A DNA stretch of 64,000 nucleotides from Pseudoflavonifractor sp. (GCA_023667145.1 JAMPAQ010000001.1:1685197-1749196), one strand, 5' to 3'. Positions 45,604 through 56,149 are shown, numbered from the stretch's first letter. Numbers and translations: made by a program. Notes: generated from the sequence alone by a model not told the origin.

Positions 45604-46886
45604 ATACGGAGAAGTTCAAGATAGCGGTTATCGGGCTGGGCTATGTGGGGCTGCCGCTGGCCCGGTTGTTTTCGACGAAGTTCAGGACTGTCGGATATGA
45701 CCTGAACGAGAGGCGTGTCAAGGAGCTGATGGAGGGTCATGACTCGACCCTTGAGGTGGATGACGCGCTGTTGCAGCAGGCGATTGACAATGGGTTCAAG
45801 TGCACGACTGACCTTGAGGAGATACGCGACTGCAATGTGTATGTGGTCGCGGTGCCGACTCCGGTTGACGAGAACAACCGGCCCGATTTGAAGCCCCTGT
45901 GGGGCGCGAGCGAGACTGTAGGTAAGGTCATCTCCAAGGGTGACATCGTGATATATGAGTCAACCGTTTATCCGGGCGTTACCGAGGAGGAGTGTCTGCC
46001 GGTAGTCGAGAGGGTGTCGAGATTGAAGTTTAACGAGGATTTCTTTGCCGGATACTCGCCTGAGCGCATCAATCCCGGAGACAAGCTCCACACGGTTGAG
46101 AAAATCAGGAAGGTGACCTCAGGCAGCACGCCCGAGGTTGCCGACACGGTCGATGCCATATACAATGCTGTGCTCACAAACGGCACTCACAAGGCTCCGA
46201 GCATCAAGGTGGCCGAGGCATCAAAGATAATCGAGAATTCGCAACGCGATGTCAACATCGCCTTCATGAACGAGTTGGCCAAGATATTCAACGCGATGGG
46301 CATCGACACCCATGATGCAATCGATGCCGCCGCAAGCAAGTGGAACTTCATAAAGCTCAGCCCGGGTCTCGTGGGAGGTCATTGCATCAGCGTCGATCCC
46401 TATTACCTGATACAAAAGGCGCAGGTATACGGAGTGCTGCCGCGCGTGATGTTTTCGGCACGCCGCCTTAATGACGGCATGGGAGAGTATGTGGCATCAC
46501 AGACAATCAAGGCCATGAACCTCAAGGGGGTGATGGTCAAGGACGCGAGGATACTGTTGTTGGGATTCACGTTCAAGGAGAATTGTCCTGACGTGCGCAA
46601 CACCAAGATCATCGACATCTATAACTCGCTCAAGGAGTACACCGACAATATCACCATATATGACCCATGGGCATCGGCTGACAGAGTGAGACACGAGTAT
46701 GGCGTGGAGATAACGGGCAGCAACCCGGAGAATCTCGCCGGGAAATATGACGCGGTGATAATGTGCGTGGCCCACTCAGCTTTCGCGGACATGGATATGC
46801 GGTCGTTCCTCGCTGACAGGGAGAAGGGTGTGGTCTACGATGTCAAGGGTACCGTGCCACGCGACCAAGTGGACGCAAGATTGTAA
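45600..46886 (+). CDS. Nucleotide-sugar dehydrogenase (UDP-GlcA/ManNAcA-type)
   Basis: 428 residues from ATG 45600. The N-terminal NAD-binding domain has AVIGLGYVGLPLARLFS (9-25), the middle has the catalytic-domain signature and the active-site cysteine is in GGHCISVDPYYL. GxSPERINPGD and the length match the WbpA/TviB group, which oxidises UDP-N-acetyl-hexosamines to uronic acids, rather than plain UDP-glucose dehydrogenases. It supplies an acidic sugar to the glycan. This gene is clearly GC-rich among AT-rich neighbours, suggesting an older or separately acquired piece. Confidence 0.9.
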   Translation: MNTEKFKIAVIGLGYVGLPLARLFSTKFRTVGYDLNERRVKELMEGHDSTLEVDDALLQQAIDNGFKCTTDLEEIRDCNVYVVAVPTPVDENNRPDLKPLWGASETVGKVISKGDIVIYESTVYPGVTEEECLPVVERVSRLKFNEDFFAGYSPERINPGDKLHTVEKIRKVTSGSTPEVADTVDAIYNAVLTNGTHKAPSIKVAEASKIIENSQRDVNIAFMNELAKIFNAMGIDTHDAIDAAASKWNFIKLSPGLVGGHCISVDPYYLIQKAQVYGVLPRVMFSARRLNDGMGEYVASQTIKAMNLKGVMVKDARILLLGFTFKENCPDVRNTKIIDIYNSLKEYTDNITIYDPWASADRVRHEYGVEITGSNPENLAGKYDAVIMCVAHSAFADMDMRSFLADREKGVVYDVKGTVPRDQVDARL

Positions 46887-46902
46887 TCACCGGCATCCAA
46901 GC

Positions 46903-47880
46903 ATGAGACTCAGCATAATAATTCCGGTCTACAACGTCGAGAAGTGGCTCGAACGGTGCGTGAGGTCAATCGTCAGCCAGTCGTTGGCACCATCTGACTA
47001 TGAGATCATCCTCGTCGACGATGGCTCGCCCGACAAGAGCGGGGAGATAGCCGACCGTCTCGCCGGGGAATACGCCAATATCAGGACGTTCCATCAGGCG
47101 AACCAGGGGCAGAGTGTAGCCCGCAACCTCGGCATTGAACAAGCCCAAGGGGAGTACATCTGGTTTGTCGATTCGGACGACTACCTGATTGACAACACGA
47201 TGGCTGAATTTGTAGACAAGGTTTTTAACCTTGATGTTGACATCTTATGCGCCCAAATGGAGATTGGAGACCGTGAGGGGAACTATCTCGGCAGGGGCAG
47301 TGTCCAACCATTTGAGTTTGAGTCGGTGATGACCGGGGCCCATGCCTTGTGCCATGGGATGGAACTATCGTCGGTATGCAACAATCTATATCGGCGAAAA
47401 TTTTTGATAGACAACAATCTACGCTTTTATCCCGGCATAACACAGCAGGACGTGGAGTTTAATACCCGGGCTTTCGCGTTGGCACAAAAAGTCGCTTTTT
47501 TTGACAAGGCCGTCTATTACTACTTCAAGACCGGAGCATCCTCTACCACAGGTATGACCCCGGCAAAACGCAAGCGGCTTCTTCTCGACAGCGCCATTGT
47601 GACACGGGAATGTAAGAAAACAGCCGGAGCAGTAACGGACAAACAAGTGCGCAAGCAACTGAACCGACGAGCCAACTCAATCATAGTCGGTAACATGTAC
47701 AGCATCATGCGCAACACGGCATACGACATGGAAACCATCGAGGAGTTTGTCAACCGAGCAAAAGAATACGGCCTTTACCCAATAATGGGACCCGGGCAGT
47801 CAATCAAGACAACCATGCTGGGCTATGTCTTTAATTTACGTCCGCTATACATGCTTTTGTGTCGGATGAACCGCAGATGA
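46903..47880 (+). CDS. GT2 family glycosyltransferase
   Basis: 325 residues from ATG 46903. SIIIPVYNVEKWLERCVRS, then LVDDGSPDKSGEIAD and the metal-binding motif VDSDDY. GC-rich, like the preceding dehydrogenase. The stop overlaps the start of the GT4 gene (ATGA). Predicted to add a repeat-unit sugar at the cytoplasmic face of the inner membrane. Confidence 0.92.
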   Translation: MRLSIIIPVYNVEKWLERCVRSIVSQSLAPSDYEIILVDDGSPDKSGEIADRLAGEYANIRTFHQANQGQSVARNLGIEQAQGEYIWFVDSDDYLIDNTMAEFVDKVFNLDVDILCAQMEIGDREGNYLGRGSVQPFEFESVMTGAHALCHGMELSSVCNNLYRRKFLIDNNLRFYPGITQQDVEFNTRAFALAQKVAFFDKAVYYYFKTGASSTTGMTPAKRKRLLLDSAIVTRECKKTAGAVTDKQVRKQLNRRANSIIVGNMYSIMRNTAYDMETIEEFVNRAKEYGLYPIMGPGQSIKTTMLGYVFNLRPLYMLLCRMNRR

Positions 47881-49016
47881 AGATCGCCTATATCATACAG
47901 GATATCGCGGGCAACGGTGGCATGGAACGTATTGTCACCCGAAAGGCCAATTATCTTGCCGGTAAATTGGGATATGAGGTTTCGATAATAACAGCAAGCC
48001 AGGATGGGAGACCATGCCGATTTCCCCTACATGACACCATCAACCTGATAGACCTGCACTGCCGATACAATCCAAATACCCCAAAGATATTCTACAAGGA
48101 ATGGGAGACCGCGCTATCCGATTATCTGAAATCTGACAGACATGACATCGTGATTTCGACTGGAGGTGCCGATCTCGGGTTTGTACACCGCATAAAAGAT
48201 GGGAGCATAAAGATTGCAGAGTATCATTTTGCCTACGACACCAACAACTACTGGGCCAACAATCTCTATAGTCGAAGATATGGTAAGACCGTAGCGCGCG
48301 TCATAGGGTGGTTGAAAACGAGACGTACCATACGGAATGTGGCAAAGTACACAAGGTTTGTCGTACTGTCATCGACAGACCGAGAGAAATGGGACAGGCA
48401 TATCGACAATTGCATTCATATATACAACTCCATAGACATCGGAACAACAGACCAGCCTTACAACGTGACGAGTAAACGCGTGATAACCGTCGGTCGACAC
48501 GATACCCAAAAGGGATATGACTACATGATTGAGGCATGGGCAAAGGTACATGCCCGACACCCGGAGTGGAGATTGTCCATATATGGAGGAGGAGACCCTA
48601 CCGAGACGAGGGGGTATATCAGCGAACACGGCCTTGAAAGCAATGTCGACATAGCCGGATTCAGTACAGACATAGAATCGGAATATCTGAAATCCTCGTT
48701 TTTCATACTGACATCACGTGCCGAGGGATTTGGTCTTGTCATTGCCGAAGCCCAGGCTTGTGGACTTCCCGTAGTGACATTTGACACTCCGACAGGCCCG
48801 AGTGAGATAGTAAACGACAATGTCGATGGCCTTGTAGTAGACAGGGTCGGCAATATTGAGGGAATTGCCGACAAAATCATCCATCTTATCGCCAATCCTG
48901 AAAAACGTAGAAAGATGAGTACTGCGGCCCGTGTTAATGCCACAAGATTCAATCAGGACGCGATAATGAGTCGATGGGATACACTGTTCAAGGGACTCGT
49001 CTCAAATCGGAAGTGA
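47877..49016 (+). CDS. GT4 family glycosyltransferase
   Basis: 379 residues from ATG 47877. GT-B fold: the N-terminal Rossmann domain has the open GNGGMERIV loop, and the C-terminal domain holds the donor-binding signature RAEGFGLVIAEAQACG, with the conserved E-x7-E (EGFGLVIAE). A retaining glycosyltransferase using a nucleotide sugar. It follows a GT2 gene by 4-base overlap and ends one base before the next GT2. Confidence 0.92.
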   Translation: MKIAYIIQDIAGNGGMERIVTRKANYLAGKLGYEVSIITASQDGRPCRFPLHDTINLIDLHCRYNPNTPKIFYKEWETALSDYLKSDRHDIVISTGGADLGFVHRIKDGSIKIAEYHFAYDTNNYWANNLYSRRYGKTVARVIGWLKTRRTIRNVAKYTRFVVLSSTDREKWDRHIDNCIHIYNSIDIGTTDQPYNVTSKRVITVGRHDTQKGYDYMIEAWAKVHARHPEWRLSIYGGGDPTETRGYISEHGLESNVDIAGFSTDIESEYLKSSFFILTSRAEGFGLVIAEAQACGLPVVTFDTPTGPSEIVNDNVDGLVVDRVGNIEGIADKIIHLIANPEKRRKMSTAARVNATRFNQDAIMSRWDTLFKGLVSNRK

Positions 49017-49017
49017 C

Positions 49018-49980
49018 ATGAAGATTTCTTTTATAATCCCAGTATACAACTGTGAAAGATATTTGACGGAATGTCTTGAATCAATTATAGGGCAACGCAC
49101 TGATAGTGTTGAAATTATTCTTGTAAATGATGGAAGCACAGACGATAGTCTGTATATATGCAATGCGTACGCCAAAAGATATGACATGATTACCGTTATA
49201 AATCAGCCAAACAGAGGGACCTCATCAGCACGTAATGCCGGACTTGAAGTTGCCAGAGGGGAATTTATATGGTTTGTAGACTCTGACGACATGATTGCAG
49301 ATGATGTAATACCAACAATCATTGATACGATTACCGATGATATCGACATGCTGACATTCAATTATACCAGCAGAGAAGATTGTGGTGACTTCGTACACTA
49401 TGTGTACGATAACCGACAAAAATTGACGCCAATTGAGTTCCTGTCGCAATCAAAGCGAGGATATTTGTGGAATAAGATATTGAAACGAGAGACGATAGGG
49501 ACCACCCGATTTCTCGATGGGACAAAAAATATTGAAGATTTCTTGTTTTGTCTTCAAGTTATCACTAAATGTACATCAATACTTACTCTTCCAATTGTAG
49601 GATATATATATAATTGTACAAATCAGTTTTCCACTCTGCGAAACCGAGATTGGAGTAATCTGCTGAAACTGTCAGAGGATTCATTGACCGTGCACTTTGA
49701 ATTGCAAAAATTCATTGGTCAGTCTGATGCGAAATATGCTCCGATTTTAACTGACTTACTCAACATAAGTATAGCAGGTCATCTGCACTCGCTCTTAATT
49801 GACTATAATTGGGATATTTTGTCTGATTCTATCAAACGATATAAGTCGGCTAATCTTTACCCGATTAAAAAAACATCAAATAAGAAAGCCAATATCTTCA
49901 TTATGACTGTGAACAACAAACCATTAATTCAACTTATCAGCATATTTTATGCACATAAAAATAAGAGAAAAGTTCATTGA
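49018..49980 (+). CDS. GT2 family glycosyltransferase
   Basis: 320 residues. KISFIIPVYNCERYLTECLES, LVNDGSTDDSLYI and metal motif VDSDDM. AT-rich, so the composition switches back here. The C-terminal lysine-rich tail ends in YAHKNKRKVH. It overlaps the next gene by 32 bases at the 3' end. Confidence 0.92.
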   Translation: MKISFIIPVYNCERYLTECLESIIGQRTDSVEIILVNDGSTDDSLYICNAYAKRYDMITVINQPNRGTSSARNAGLEVARGEFIWFVDSDDMIADDVIPTIIDTITDDIDMLTFNYTSREDCGDFVHYVYDNRQKLTPIEFLSQSKRGYLWNKILKRETIGTTRFLDGTKNIEDFLFCLQVITKCTSILTLPIVGYIYNCTNQFSTLRNRDWSNLLKLSEDSLTVHFELQKFIGQSDAKYAPILTDLLNISIAGHLHSLLIDYNWDILSDSIKRYKSANLYPIKKTSNKKANIFIMTVNNKPLIQLISIFYAHKNKRKVH

Positions 49981-50986
49981 AATATTGCATAAGATATGGG
50001 AATGCATGTATTTCATGCCAATTGTATATCATAACATATCTTGCCGCCAGAAATTGTTATTACCACTTTATCGTAAACTTTCGGATAGTAGTATTTCAAA
50101 TAAATCTGGCTCTCGTATAGGCGACAAAATTGTTGCTTATTCAGTATTGCCTGAGACAACCTTTTCGGGAGGGTTGTCTGATAGATTCCGAGGAATTGTA
50201 TCAGTTTATAAAGAGTGTAAAAGCCAAAACATTCCTTTTAAGATATACTTCGGGAACCTTAACTTAACAGACTATCTTATCCCTAACAAATATAATTGGG
50301 AGATAGATTGTCTTGATTTTGACATAAAAGACGCATATCCTTGCACAATACTGACTCATCATAGCAACATCAACAACAAGTTACAGAAATTTGCACAAAA
50401 AGTCATGCTGAAGCATCACATCAAACATGACTCGCGGCAAATTCATATATATACCAATATGGCAACAGGGGATGATGAGTATGCCAGCCTATTCCATGAA
50501 TTATTCAAACCTTCTCCAGAGTTACAATCTATAATCGACCACCATTTAATCGAGTTGGGCGGACCCAGGAAATATGATGCCATAGTATTCAGGTTCAGAC
50601 AATTGTTAGGTGATTTCAAAGAGGGCGGTGAAATACTTGATCCTGAGGCTCAAATAAAATACATGAATAGATGTCTTGATTATGTTCGACAAGAACACAT
50701 GCGTAATCCTCAAAAAACGCTACTGATAACCTCGGATAGCAGGAGATTCCTTGATGCAGTGGGCAAACTACCATACGTATACACTATTCCCGGCAATGTT
50801 GTGCATATCGGATTTACATTTGATGCAGATAAAATGACATACATGAAATCTTTTGTAGACTATTACGTCCTTTCCTTTGCAAACAAGATAACGCTCATCA
50901 GGGATAACAAGATGTATCACAGTGGGTTTGCGCTAAGAGCGGCATTACTCAACAATGCAAAATATGAGGAATCATATCTGAAATAG
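49949..50986 (+). CDS. Possible fucosyltransferase-like enzyme of the polysaccharide operon
   Basis: 345 residues. I do not recognise it with certainty. The phrase FSGGLSDRFRGIVSVY (about residue 74) is like the GG-x-GDR-x-RG donor-site motif of alpha-1,2/1,6-fucosyltransferases and NodZ, and a later stretch LLITSDSRRFLDAV resembles the second Rossmann strand of that GT-B fold. Since the same operon makes GDP-fucose (gmd, fcl), a fucose-transferring role is a reasonable guess. The start at 49949 overlaps the preceding gene; ATG 50006 is an alternative. The C-terminal half contains conserved-looking YHSGFALRAALL. Confidence 0.5.
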   Translation: MHIKIREKFIEILHKIWECMYFMPIVYHNISCRQKLLLPLYRKLSDSSISNKSGSRIGDKIVAYSVLPETTFSGGLSDRFRGIVSVYKECKSQNIPFKIYFGNLNLTDYLIPNKYNWEIDCLDFDIKDAYPCTILTHHSNINNKLQKFAQKVMLKHHIKHDSRQIHIYTNMATGDDEYASLFHELFKPSPELQSIIDHHLIELGGPRKYDAIVFRFRQLLGDFKEGGEILDPEAQIKYMNRCLDYVRQEHMRNPQKTLLITSDSRRFLDAVGKLPYVYTIPGNVVHIGFTFDADKMTYMKSFVDYYVLSFANKITLIRDNKMYHSGFALRAALLNNAKYEESYLK

Positions 50987-50990
50987 CGAC

Positions 50991-51959
50991 ATGATGCAAA
51001 AACGCTCTGAGACATTTGACTTAATAAAATTCATCGCAATATTCCTTGTAGTATATGGTCATGCAATTGTAGTATGCGATCATCTTTATCAAGGCTATGT
51101 TACACGCATTATTTATGCATTTCACATGCCCTTGTTCATGATGATTTCTGGATATTTTTCCGTCAGTTCATTTAATCGTACGACGAAAGATTTTTTAACC
51201 CAAAAAACAATCCAATTGTTTATACCGGCAATCTCATGGTCAATTATAGAAGTCGTATGGCATTATCTGTTCAATACAGGATATTCATTGAGAGCTGCAT
51301 TTATTGGTAATTCTTGGTTTCTAAAAACTCTGTTCTTAATATATGTAACTATATTCTTAGCAAAAAAAATTCCATGTAGAGACATTACTATATGTATATT
51401 TTCATGTATTTTATTCTTTCTCTTACCGAAAGCTTCGACACTTAAATTCAATGAAATGTACGTATATTTTTGGATTGGATATTTCTTAAACAAGTATTCT
51501 TTAATTAAAAGCTCAACAAAAATATTTCTGACGAGCATTATAATCTTTACAACCGTATTTATACTTAAAGAAGTTTTTGAGTCCAATCAAATAACAGCTA
51601 TTACTCCACATAACGTGTTTTACAATCTTCCTCAGATTATCGTAAACTTCACACTCGGAGTCTCGGGGAGCTGTTCTACAATTTTCGGAATATTTACTAT
51701 AGAGAGGTATATAACAAAGAGCGGAGGATATAAACTCTTTTCAACAATGGGGAGGTATACTTTAGAAATATATGTATTACAAACGTTTATACTTTTATAT
51801 TGGTTTGCACGTTATGTAAATCAACCACCGACACCGCTTTCCGCTTATATTGAAACTTTTGCTCTATCTATTTTGACAGTATTCTCATGTTTCATAATCA
51901 TATACGTGATATATAATACATGCTTTTCAAAATTTTTATTTGGTAAGAAACAGCTATAA
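50991..51959 (+). CDS. Acyltransferase 3 family membrane protein
   Basis: 322 residues with about 10 hydrophobic helices. SETFDLIKFIAIFLVVYGHA carries the family's N-terminal signature with the catalytic His after the first helix. These enzymes transfer acyl (often acetyl) groups to sugars of exopolysaccharides or to glycans at the membrane. ATG 50991 or 50994 (tandem Met) may be used. AT-rich; begins 4 bases after the previous stop. Confidence 0.88.
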   Translation: MMQKRSETFDLIKFIAIFLVVYGHAIVVCDHLYQGYVTRIIYAFHMPLFMMISGYFSVSSFNRTTKDFLTQKTIQLFIPAISWSIIEVVWHYLFNTGYSLRAAFIGNSWFLKTLFLIYVTIFLAKKIPCRDITICIFSCILFFLLPKASTLKFNEMYVYFWIGYFLNKYSLIKSSTKIFLTSIIIFTTVFILKEVFESNQITAITPHNVFYNLPQIIVNFTLGVSGSCSTIFGIFTIERYITKSGGYKLFSTMGRYTLEIYVLQTFILLYWFARYVNQPPTPLSAYIETFALSILTVFSCFIIIYVIYNTCFSKFLFGKKQL

Positions 51960-51976
51960 ATTTATCCAATAATTTT

Positions 51977-53113
51977 ATGTGGCTATATTTATTAATATTC
52001 ATAATATTCCTAATTATATATTTAGTCAATAAAGATACCATATCCAAACCTATGTTCTTCATACTGTTCATGAGTTTGGGATTGTTTGTAGGGATTAGCG
52101 ATATGCTTGGTGGATATGACAGATATATCTATGGTGAGTTATTTGATTCTGCCGCAGATAATATCCAGAACCAAGGTATGAACTACATGGAAACCCAAGT
52201 ATCTAAATTCTACAGCAACGAGACCGGATTTGGTTTATACAACGCGTTATTATCATATATAACGTTAAATAGATATATTTTTATCTTTATCACAACGATA
52301 ATTGCGTACCTGTTGATTTATAAGTCCATGACGATATATTGTGTAAACTATCAGTTGGCGACAATTCTATTTTTGGCACTATTTTTTTTCTTTTCTTTTA
52401 CATATCTCAGACAACTACTGAGCGTAGTGATAGGATGGTATGCAATCCAATTCGTATATAAGAGGAATATATGGAAATTTTTGTTATTTGCTTTTGTAGC
52501 TTTTTCTTTTCACAACTCGGCCATATTACTGGTCCCATTATATTTCATTCCAATCCGCAAATACAGTACCAGGACCATAGTTATCATTTCGATATGCGCA
52601 CTTATTATTGGGATTACAGGCATTGTCGGTGGAATGTATGAGAATTATACAGAATTAATGAATGACCGTCGTTCATTGTACGCAAATGTTGAGAGTGGAC
52701 TTAGAATTGAATACCTAATCGAAGCTGTAGTATTTCTTGTTTTACTTGTTCCATTCAAAAAATACATACCTGATACACCAAAAAATATTACATTATTCAA
52801 CGTTGCAATAATGTTCTGCATAGTGTTGTTGATATTTATAAAGTCAGTTAATGGTGGTAGATTAGGATGGTTTTTTGCAATTGGCTTAATTTCCTCAATA
52901 AGTTGTCTATGTCAAAGAATGAGAAGAGTCCCCAATTATTCACTTACAACAATATTATTATGCTTCTACCTCTATTTCCGCATATTAACAGGCTGGGGTA
53001 TAATGTTATATCCGTATAAGACATTTTTTACGAATGGACATAGAGAAAATGACCTCATATATACGCTTTTTGAATATGATTACAATTATGATGAAAATAA
53101 ATTTTATAAATGA
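51977..53113 (+). CDS. EpsG/Wzy-type polysaccharide polymerase
   Basis: 378 residues with about 11 membrane helices. The layout and motifs (ISDMLGGYDRYIYGELFD; YLRQLLSVVIGWYA; FHNSAILLVPLYF) are those of EpsG-family proteins, which join lipid-linked repeat units in the periplasm. It is the only polymerase candidate in the operon. The stop overlaps the next GT2 gene (ATGA). Specificity of linkage cannot be read. Confidence 0.82.
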   Translation: MWLYLLIFIIFLIIYLVNKDTISKPMFFILFMSLGLFVGISDMLGGYDRYIYGELFDSAADNIQNQGMNYMETQVSKFYSNETGFGLYNALLSYITLNRYIFIFITTIIAYLLIYKSMTIYCVNYQLATILFLALFFFFSFTYLRQLLSVVIGWYAIQFVYKRNIWKFLLFAFVAFSFHNSAILLVPLYFIPIRKYSTRTIVIISICALIIGITGIVGGMYENYTELMNDRRSLYANVESGLRIEYLIEAVVFLVLLVPFKKYIPDTPKNITLFNVAIMFCIVLLIFIKSVNGGRLGWFFAIGLISSISCLCQRMRRVPNYSLTTILLCFYLYFRILTGWGIMLYPYKTFFTNGHRENDLIYTLFEYDYNYDENKFYK

Positions 53114-53979
53114 TGGTAACCGTATTTACGCCTACATATAACCGAGGAAAGCTGCTACCTAAATTGTTCCATTCATTATGCGATCAAACTTGTGACAATT
53201 TTGAATGGATAATCGTGGATGATGGTTCCAGTGATAACACTGCAGAATACATTAATAGAATCTCACGCTCGGCTAAATTCCCTATACGATATATCCATCA
53301 GGAGAATCGCGGCAAGCACACTGCCATCAACCGTGGTGTTGCACAAGCCAATGGTGAGTTGTTTATAATTGTAGATTCTGATGATTTATTATTACCTGAT
53401 GCCATTGAGAATATAGTGGACATATATAATAACGTACCTGACAAGCCCAATATAGGAGGAATATGCGGTGTGATGCAGACACCTTTGAGCGAGATTGTCG
53501 GTGGTCAGAAGCCATATACCTCATTGGTATCAAATTCAATTGAAATACGATACAAGCACAATATCACAGGAGACTTAGCGGAAGTTTTCAGGACTTCTGT
53601 GTTAAGAGAATTTCCATTCCCCGAATATGAGGGTGAAAAGTTTTGCCCGGAAGCATTGATTTGGAACAGAATAGCGCGTAAACACAAACTATATTTCATA
53701 AATACTCCCTTATGTATTCGGGAATATCTGCCCGGCGGATTAACATCTAAGATTACACGAATAAGGAGAAAATCTCCGATGGCAGCGATGACTTATTATT
53801 CGGAGTTGTATCATTATGATATTACGGTGGGACAAAGGGTCAAGGCGGCGATTAATTTCTGGAGGTTTGCTCCTGCCAAGTATTATTCAAAGGCCAAGGA
53901 GTTTGGAATGCTTAACTGGATATCATTTGCGGCTTGGTTGCCGGGTGTGCTTATGAGATTGAACGATAGCAGGAAATGA
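53110..53979 (+). CDS. GT2 family glycosyltransferase
   Basis: 289 residues. VTVFTPTYNRGKLLPKLFHS, VDDGSSDNTAEYI and metal motif VDSDDL. The FTPTYNRG start and later YLPGGLTSKI are typical of the small polysaccharide-type GT2 enzymes. Tandem ATGs (53110, 53113) make the start one codon uncertain. The stop overlaps the following GT4 gene. Confidence 0.92.
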   Translation: MMVTVFTPTYNRGKLLPKLFHSLCDQTCDNFEWIIVDDGSSDNTAEYINRISRSAKFPIRYIHQENRGKHTAINRGVAQANGELFIIVDSDDLLLPDAIENIVDIYNNVPDKPNIGGICGVMQTPLSEIVGGQKPYTSLVSNSIEIRYKHNITGDLAEVFRTSVLREFPFPEYEGEKFCPEALIWNRIARKHKLYFINTPLCIREYLPGGLTSKITRIRRKSPMAAMTYYSELYHYDITVGQRVKAAINFWRFAPAKYYSKAKEFGMLNWISFAAWLPGVLMRLNDSRK

Positions 53980-55040
53980 AGATATTGCACATCATAACAT
54001 CACTCGGTACGGGTGGCGCTGAAAAACTCATGGTCGACCTGCTACCCCGATTCAAACAGGTGGGGCACGATGTGTCGCTGCTGTTATTTGACGGTACGCG
54101 GACACCATTTTATGATGAACTTGAAAATGCAGGGGTCGACATAATGACATTCGGGACAGGTGGAAGTGTGTATAATCCTACATTTATTCTTAAATTGGCA
54201 AATATACTTCCGCAATATGACATAGCGCATACGCATAACACTGCTTGCCAATATTTTGCATCTCTTGTCAAGCGAATGCGCCGATGCCAGACAAAGATTG
54301 TGACCACAGAACACAACACGTTTAACCGCCGAAGGAATATCCCCCTACTGAAACATATTGACCGATTAATTTACAGGAAATACGACCGTATCATTGCCAT
54401 CACAGAGAAAGTACGCGACAATCTGACTGATTTTATCGGTGATGGTTTTCCAATATCACTTATATATAATGGCATAGACCTCTCCCAGTTTAAGGATTTG
54501 AGGGCAAACTATCCGTTAGACGGCAAGGATATTATCGTTACAATGGTGGCGGCATTCAGGCCACAGAAGGATCAGGACACGCTCATCAGAGCCATGTCAT
54601 TCCTACCGTCGGAATATAAGCTAAGGCTCATAGGCGAGGGAGAGCGGGAGGCAGAACTACGGGAACTTGCAAAGTCAGTGGATAACGGAAACCGCATATC
54701 GTTCTTGGGTCGGCAAAGCGACATACCAAGATTTCTTGAGGAATCACACATACTTGTCTTGTCATCACATTGGGAGGGTCTGAGCCTATCCCTGCTTGAG
54801 AGCATGGCATCAGGACGTCCGCTGATCATATCAGACGCAGAGGGACTGACCGACATTGCCGGAGATGCGGCCCTCACTGTGAGACACCAGTCCCCCGAGG
54901 AGTTGGCCGATGCAATCAAGCAACTGGCGACTGACCGACAGCTCTATCTCGACATCACAAGACGTTGCCAGGCCAAGGCATCGGGCTACAGTATCGACAA
55001 GATGGCCGAAGCATACAACAACTTATACAACAGACTATGA
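53976..55040 (+). CDS. GT4 family glycosyltransferase
   Basis: 354 residues. ILHIITSLGTGGAEKLMVDL gives the N-terminal acceptor-side loop; the donor motif SHWEGLSLSLLESMASGRP contains the E-x7-E pair. GT-B fold, retaining. The region after 54500 is more GC-rich than the upstream genes. The stop overlaps the next GT2 start (ATGA). Confidence 0.92.
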   Translation: MKILHIITSLGTGGAEKLMVDLLPRFKQVGHDVSLLLFDGTRTPFYDELENAGVDIMTFGTGGSVYNPTFILKLANILPQYDIAHTHNTACQYFASLVKRMRRCQTKIVTTEHNTFNRRRNIPLLKHIDRLIYRKYDRIIAITEKVRDNLTDFIGDGFPISLIYNGIDLSQFKDLRANYPLDGKDIIVTMVAAFRPQKDQDTLIRAMSFLPSEYKLRLIGEGEREAELRELAKSVDNGNRISFLGRQSDIPRFLEESHILVLSSHWEGLSLSLLESMASGRPLIISDAEGLTDIAGDAALTVRHQSPEELADAIKQLATDRQLYLDITRRCQAKASGYSIDKMAEAYNNLYNRL

Positions 55041-56134
55041 CATCTCCAACCATATCAATAATCGCCAATTTCTATAATTCGGCAAAATTCATTCCGAAGC
55101 TGATAAAGTCGGTAATGAAACAAACTTACGCTGACTGGGAGCTGATTTGTGTCAATGATTGCTCGCCGGCCAATGATCAGGAGATTCTTGAGAAATATGC
55201 CGCGAGGGATAAGCGGATACGCGTTATACGTAACGAAGTGAACCTCGGTATATCAAGAGCTAAAAAGGTTGGTATAGACGCGGCACTTGGGAAGTACCTG
55301 ACCTTTATAGACGGGGACGATTGGCTTGCACCTGAGGCCCTTGAACGTATGATTAAACCGGCTGAGGAGCATGATATCGACATTGTGATAATGAATGACT
55401 ACAAAATCTTACCTATAGTAGGATACAAGAGATTGCACAAATCCCGTCCGAAAGACGGATTTGACAAAGTCATTGAGCTATCGAATGGACGAATGGAGGA
55501 TTATATCATAACTTATTATGGTGAGCATGTCTATAATAGCGGATACTGGGGGAAACTATTCAAGAAGTCACTAATATCAGTGACAAATTTTGTCCCTGAT
55601 GATAATCCTGTCGGTGAAGATTTTCTATTTAATTTTGCAACGCTTCGTAATGCTAAGAATATATATTTTGTTGACTATCCTGGCTATTTTTGGCGATGGG
55701 GAGGATTAACATCTGGGAAAAAAAGTAATGTGTACACATCTGGACGTTACATTGATGCCGTTAATTACACATACATATACCTAAACTCTTTTTTAGATGA
55801 ATTTAAGCAAAGGGATAAATTTGTTAAACTCCATTTAATAAATCATCTTGATTCTTTCTATTCCAACATTGTCTCTCAGGCCATACAATCACCAAATTCT
55901 CCATATGCAATGAGTTTTATCGAGTATCTTGATAAGATACTTCACACGCATACGTCTTATAATGACATGGAGCTATTGCCTCGACTTGACAAGACGTATG
56001 AGAATGACCCGGTAGTCAAAGCGATAATCGACAAGGATGCCTCAACACTGTACTCATTGGCATATTCCGACTACAGAAAAGGATGGAAAAAACGGCTGAT
56101 GAGGAGAATCTTGCACAAGATACTATATCTATAA
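55037..56134 (+). CDS. GT2 family glycosyltransferase
   Basis: 365 residues from ATG 55037. PTISIIANFYNSAKFIPKL, VNDCSPANDQEIL and metal motif IDGDDW (about residue 93). The C-terminal part (about residues 240-365) is longer than in the other GT2 enzymes here and helical. Composition changes from GC-richer to AT-rich within the gene. Confidence 0.9.
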   Translation: MTSPTISIIANFYNSAKFIPKLIKSVMKQTYADWELICVNDCSPANDQEILEKYAARDKRIRVIRNEVNLGISRAKKVGIDAALGKYLTFIDGDDWLAPEALERMIKPAEEHDIDIVIMNDYKILPIVGYKRLHKSRPKDGFDKVIELSNGRMEDYIITYYGEHVYNSGYWGKLFKKSLISVTNFVPDDNPVGEDFLFNFATLRNAKNIYFVDYPGYFWRWGGLTSGKKSNVYTSGRYIDAVNYTYIYLNSFLDEFKQRDKFVKLHLINHLDSFYSNIVSQAIQSPNSPYAMSFIEYLDKILHTHTSYNDMELLPRLDKTYENDPVVKAIIDKDASTLYSLAYSDYRKGWKKRLMRRILHKILYL

Positions 56135-56149
56135 TCTGACATTTTAACG

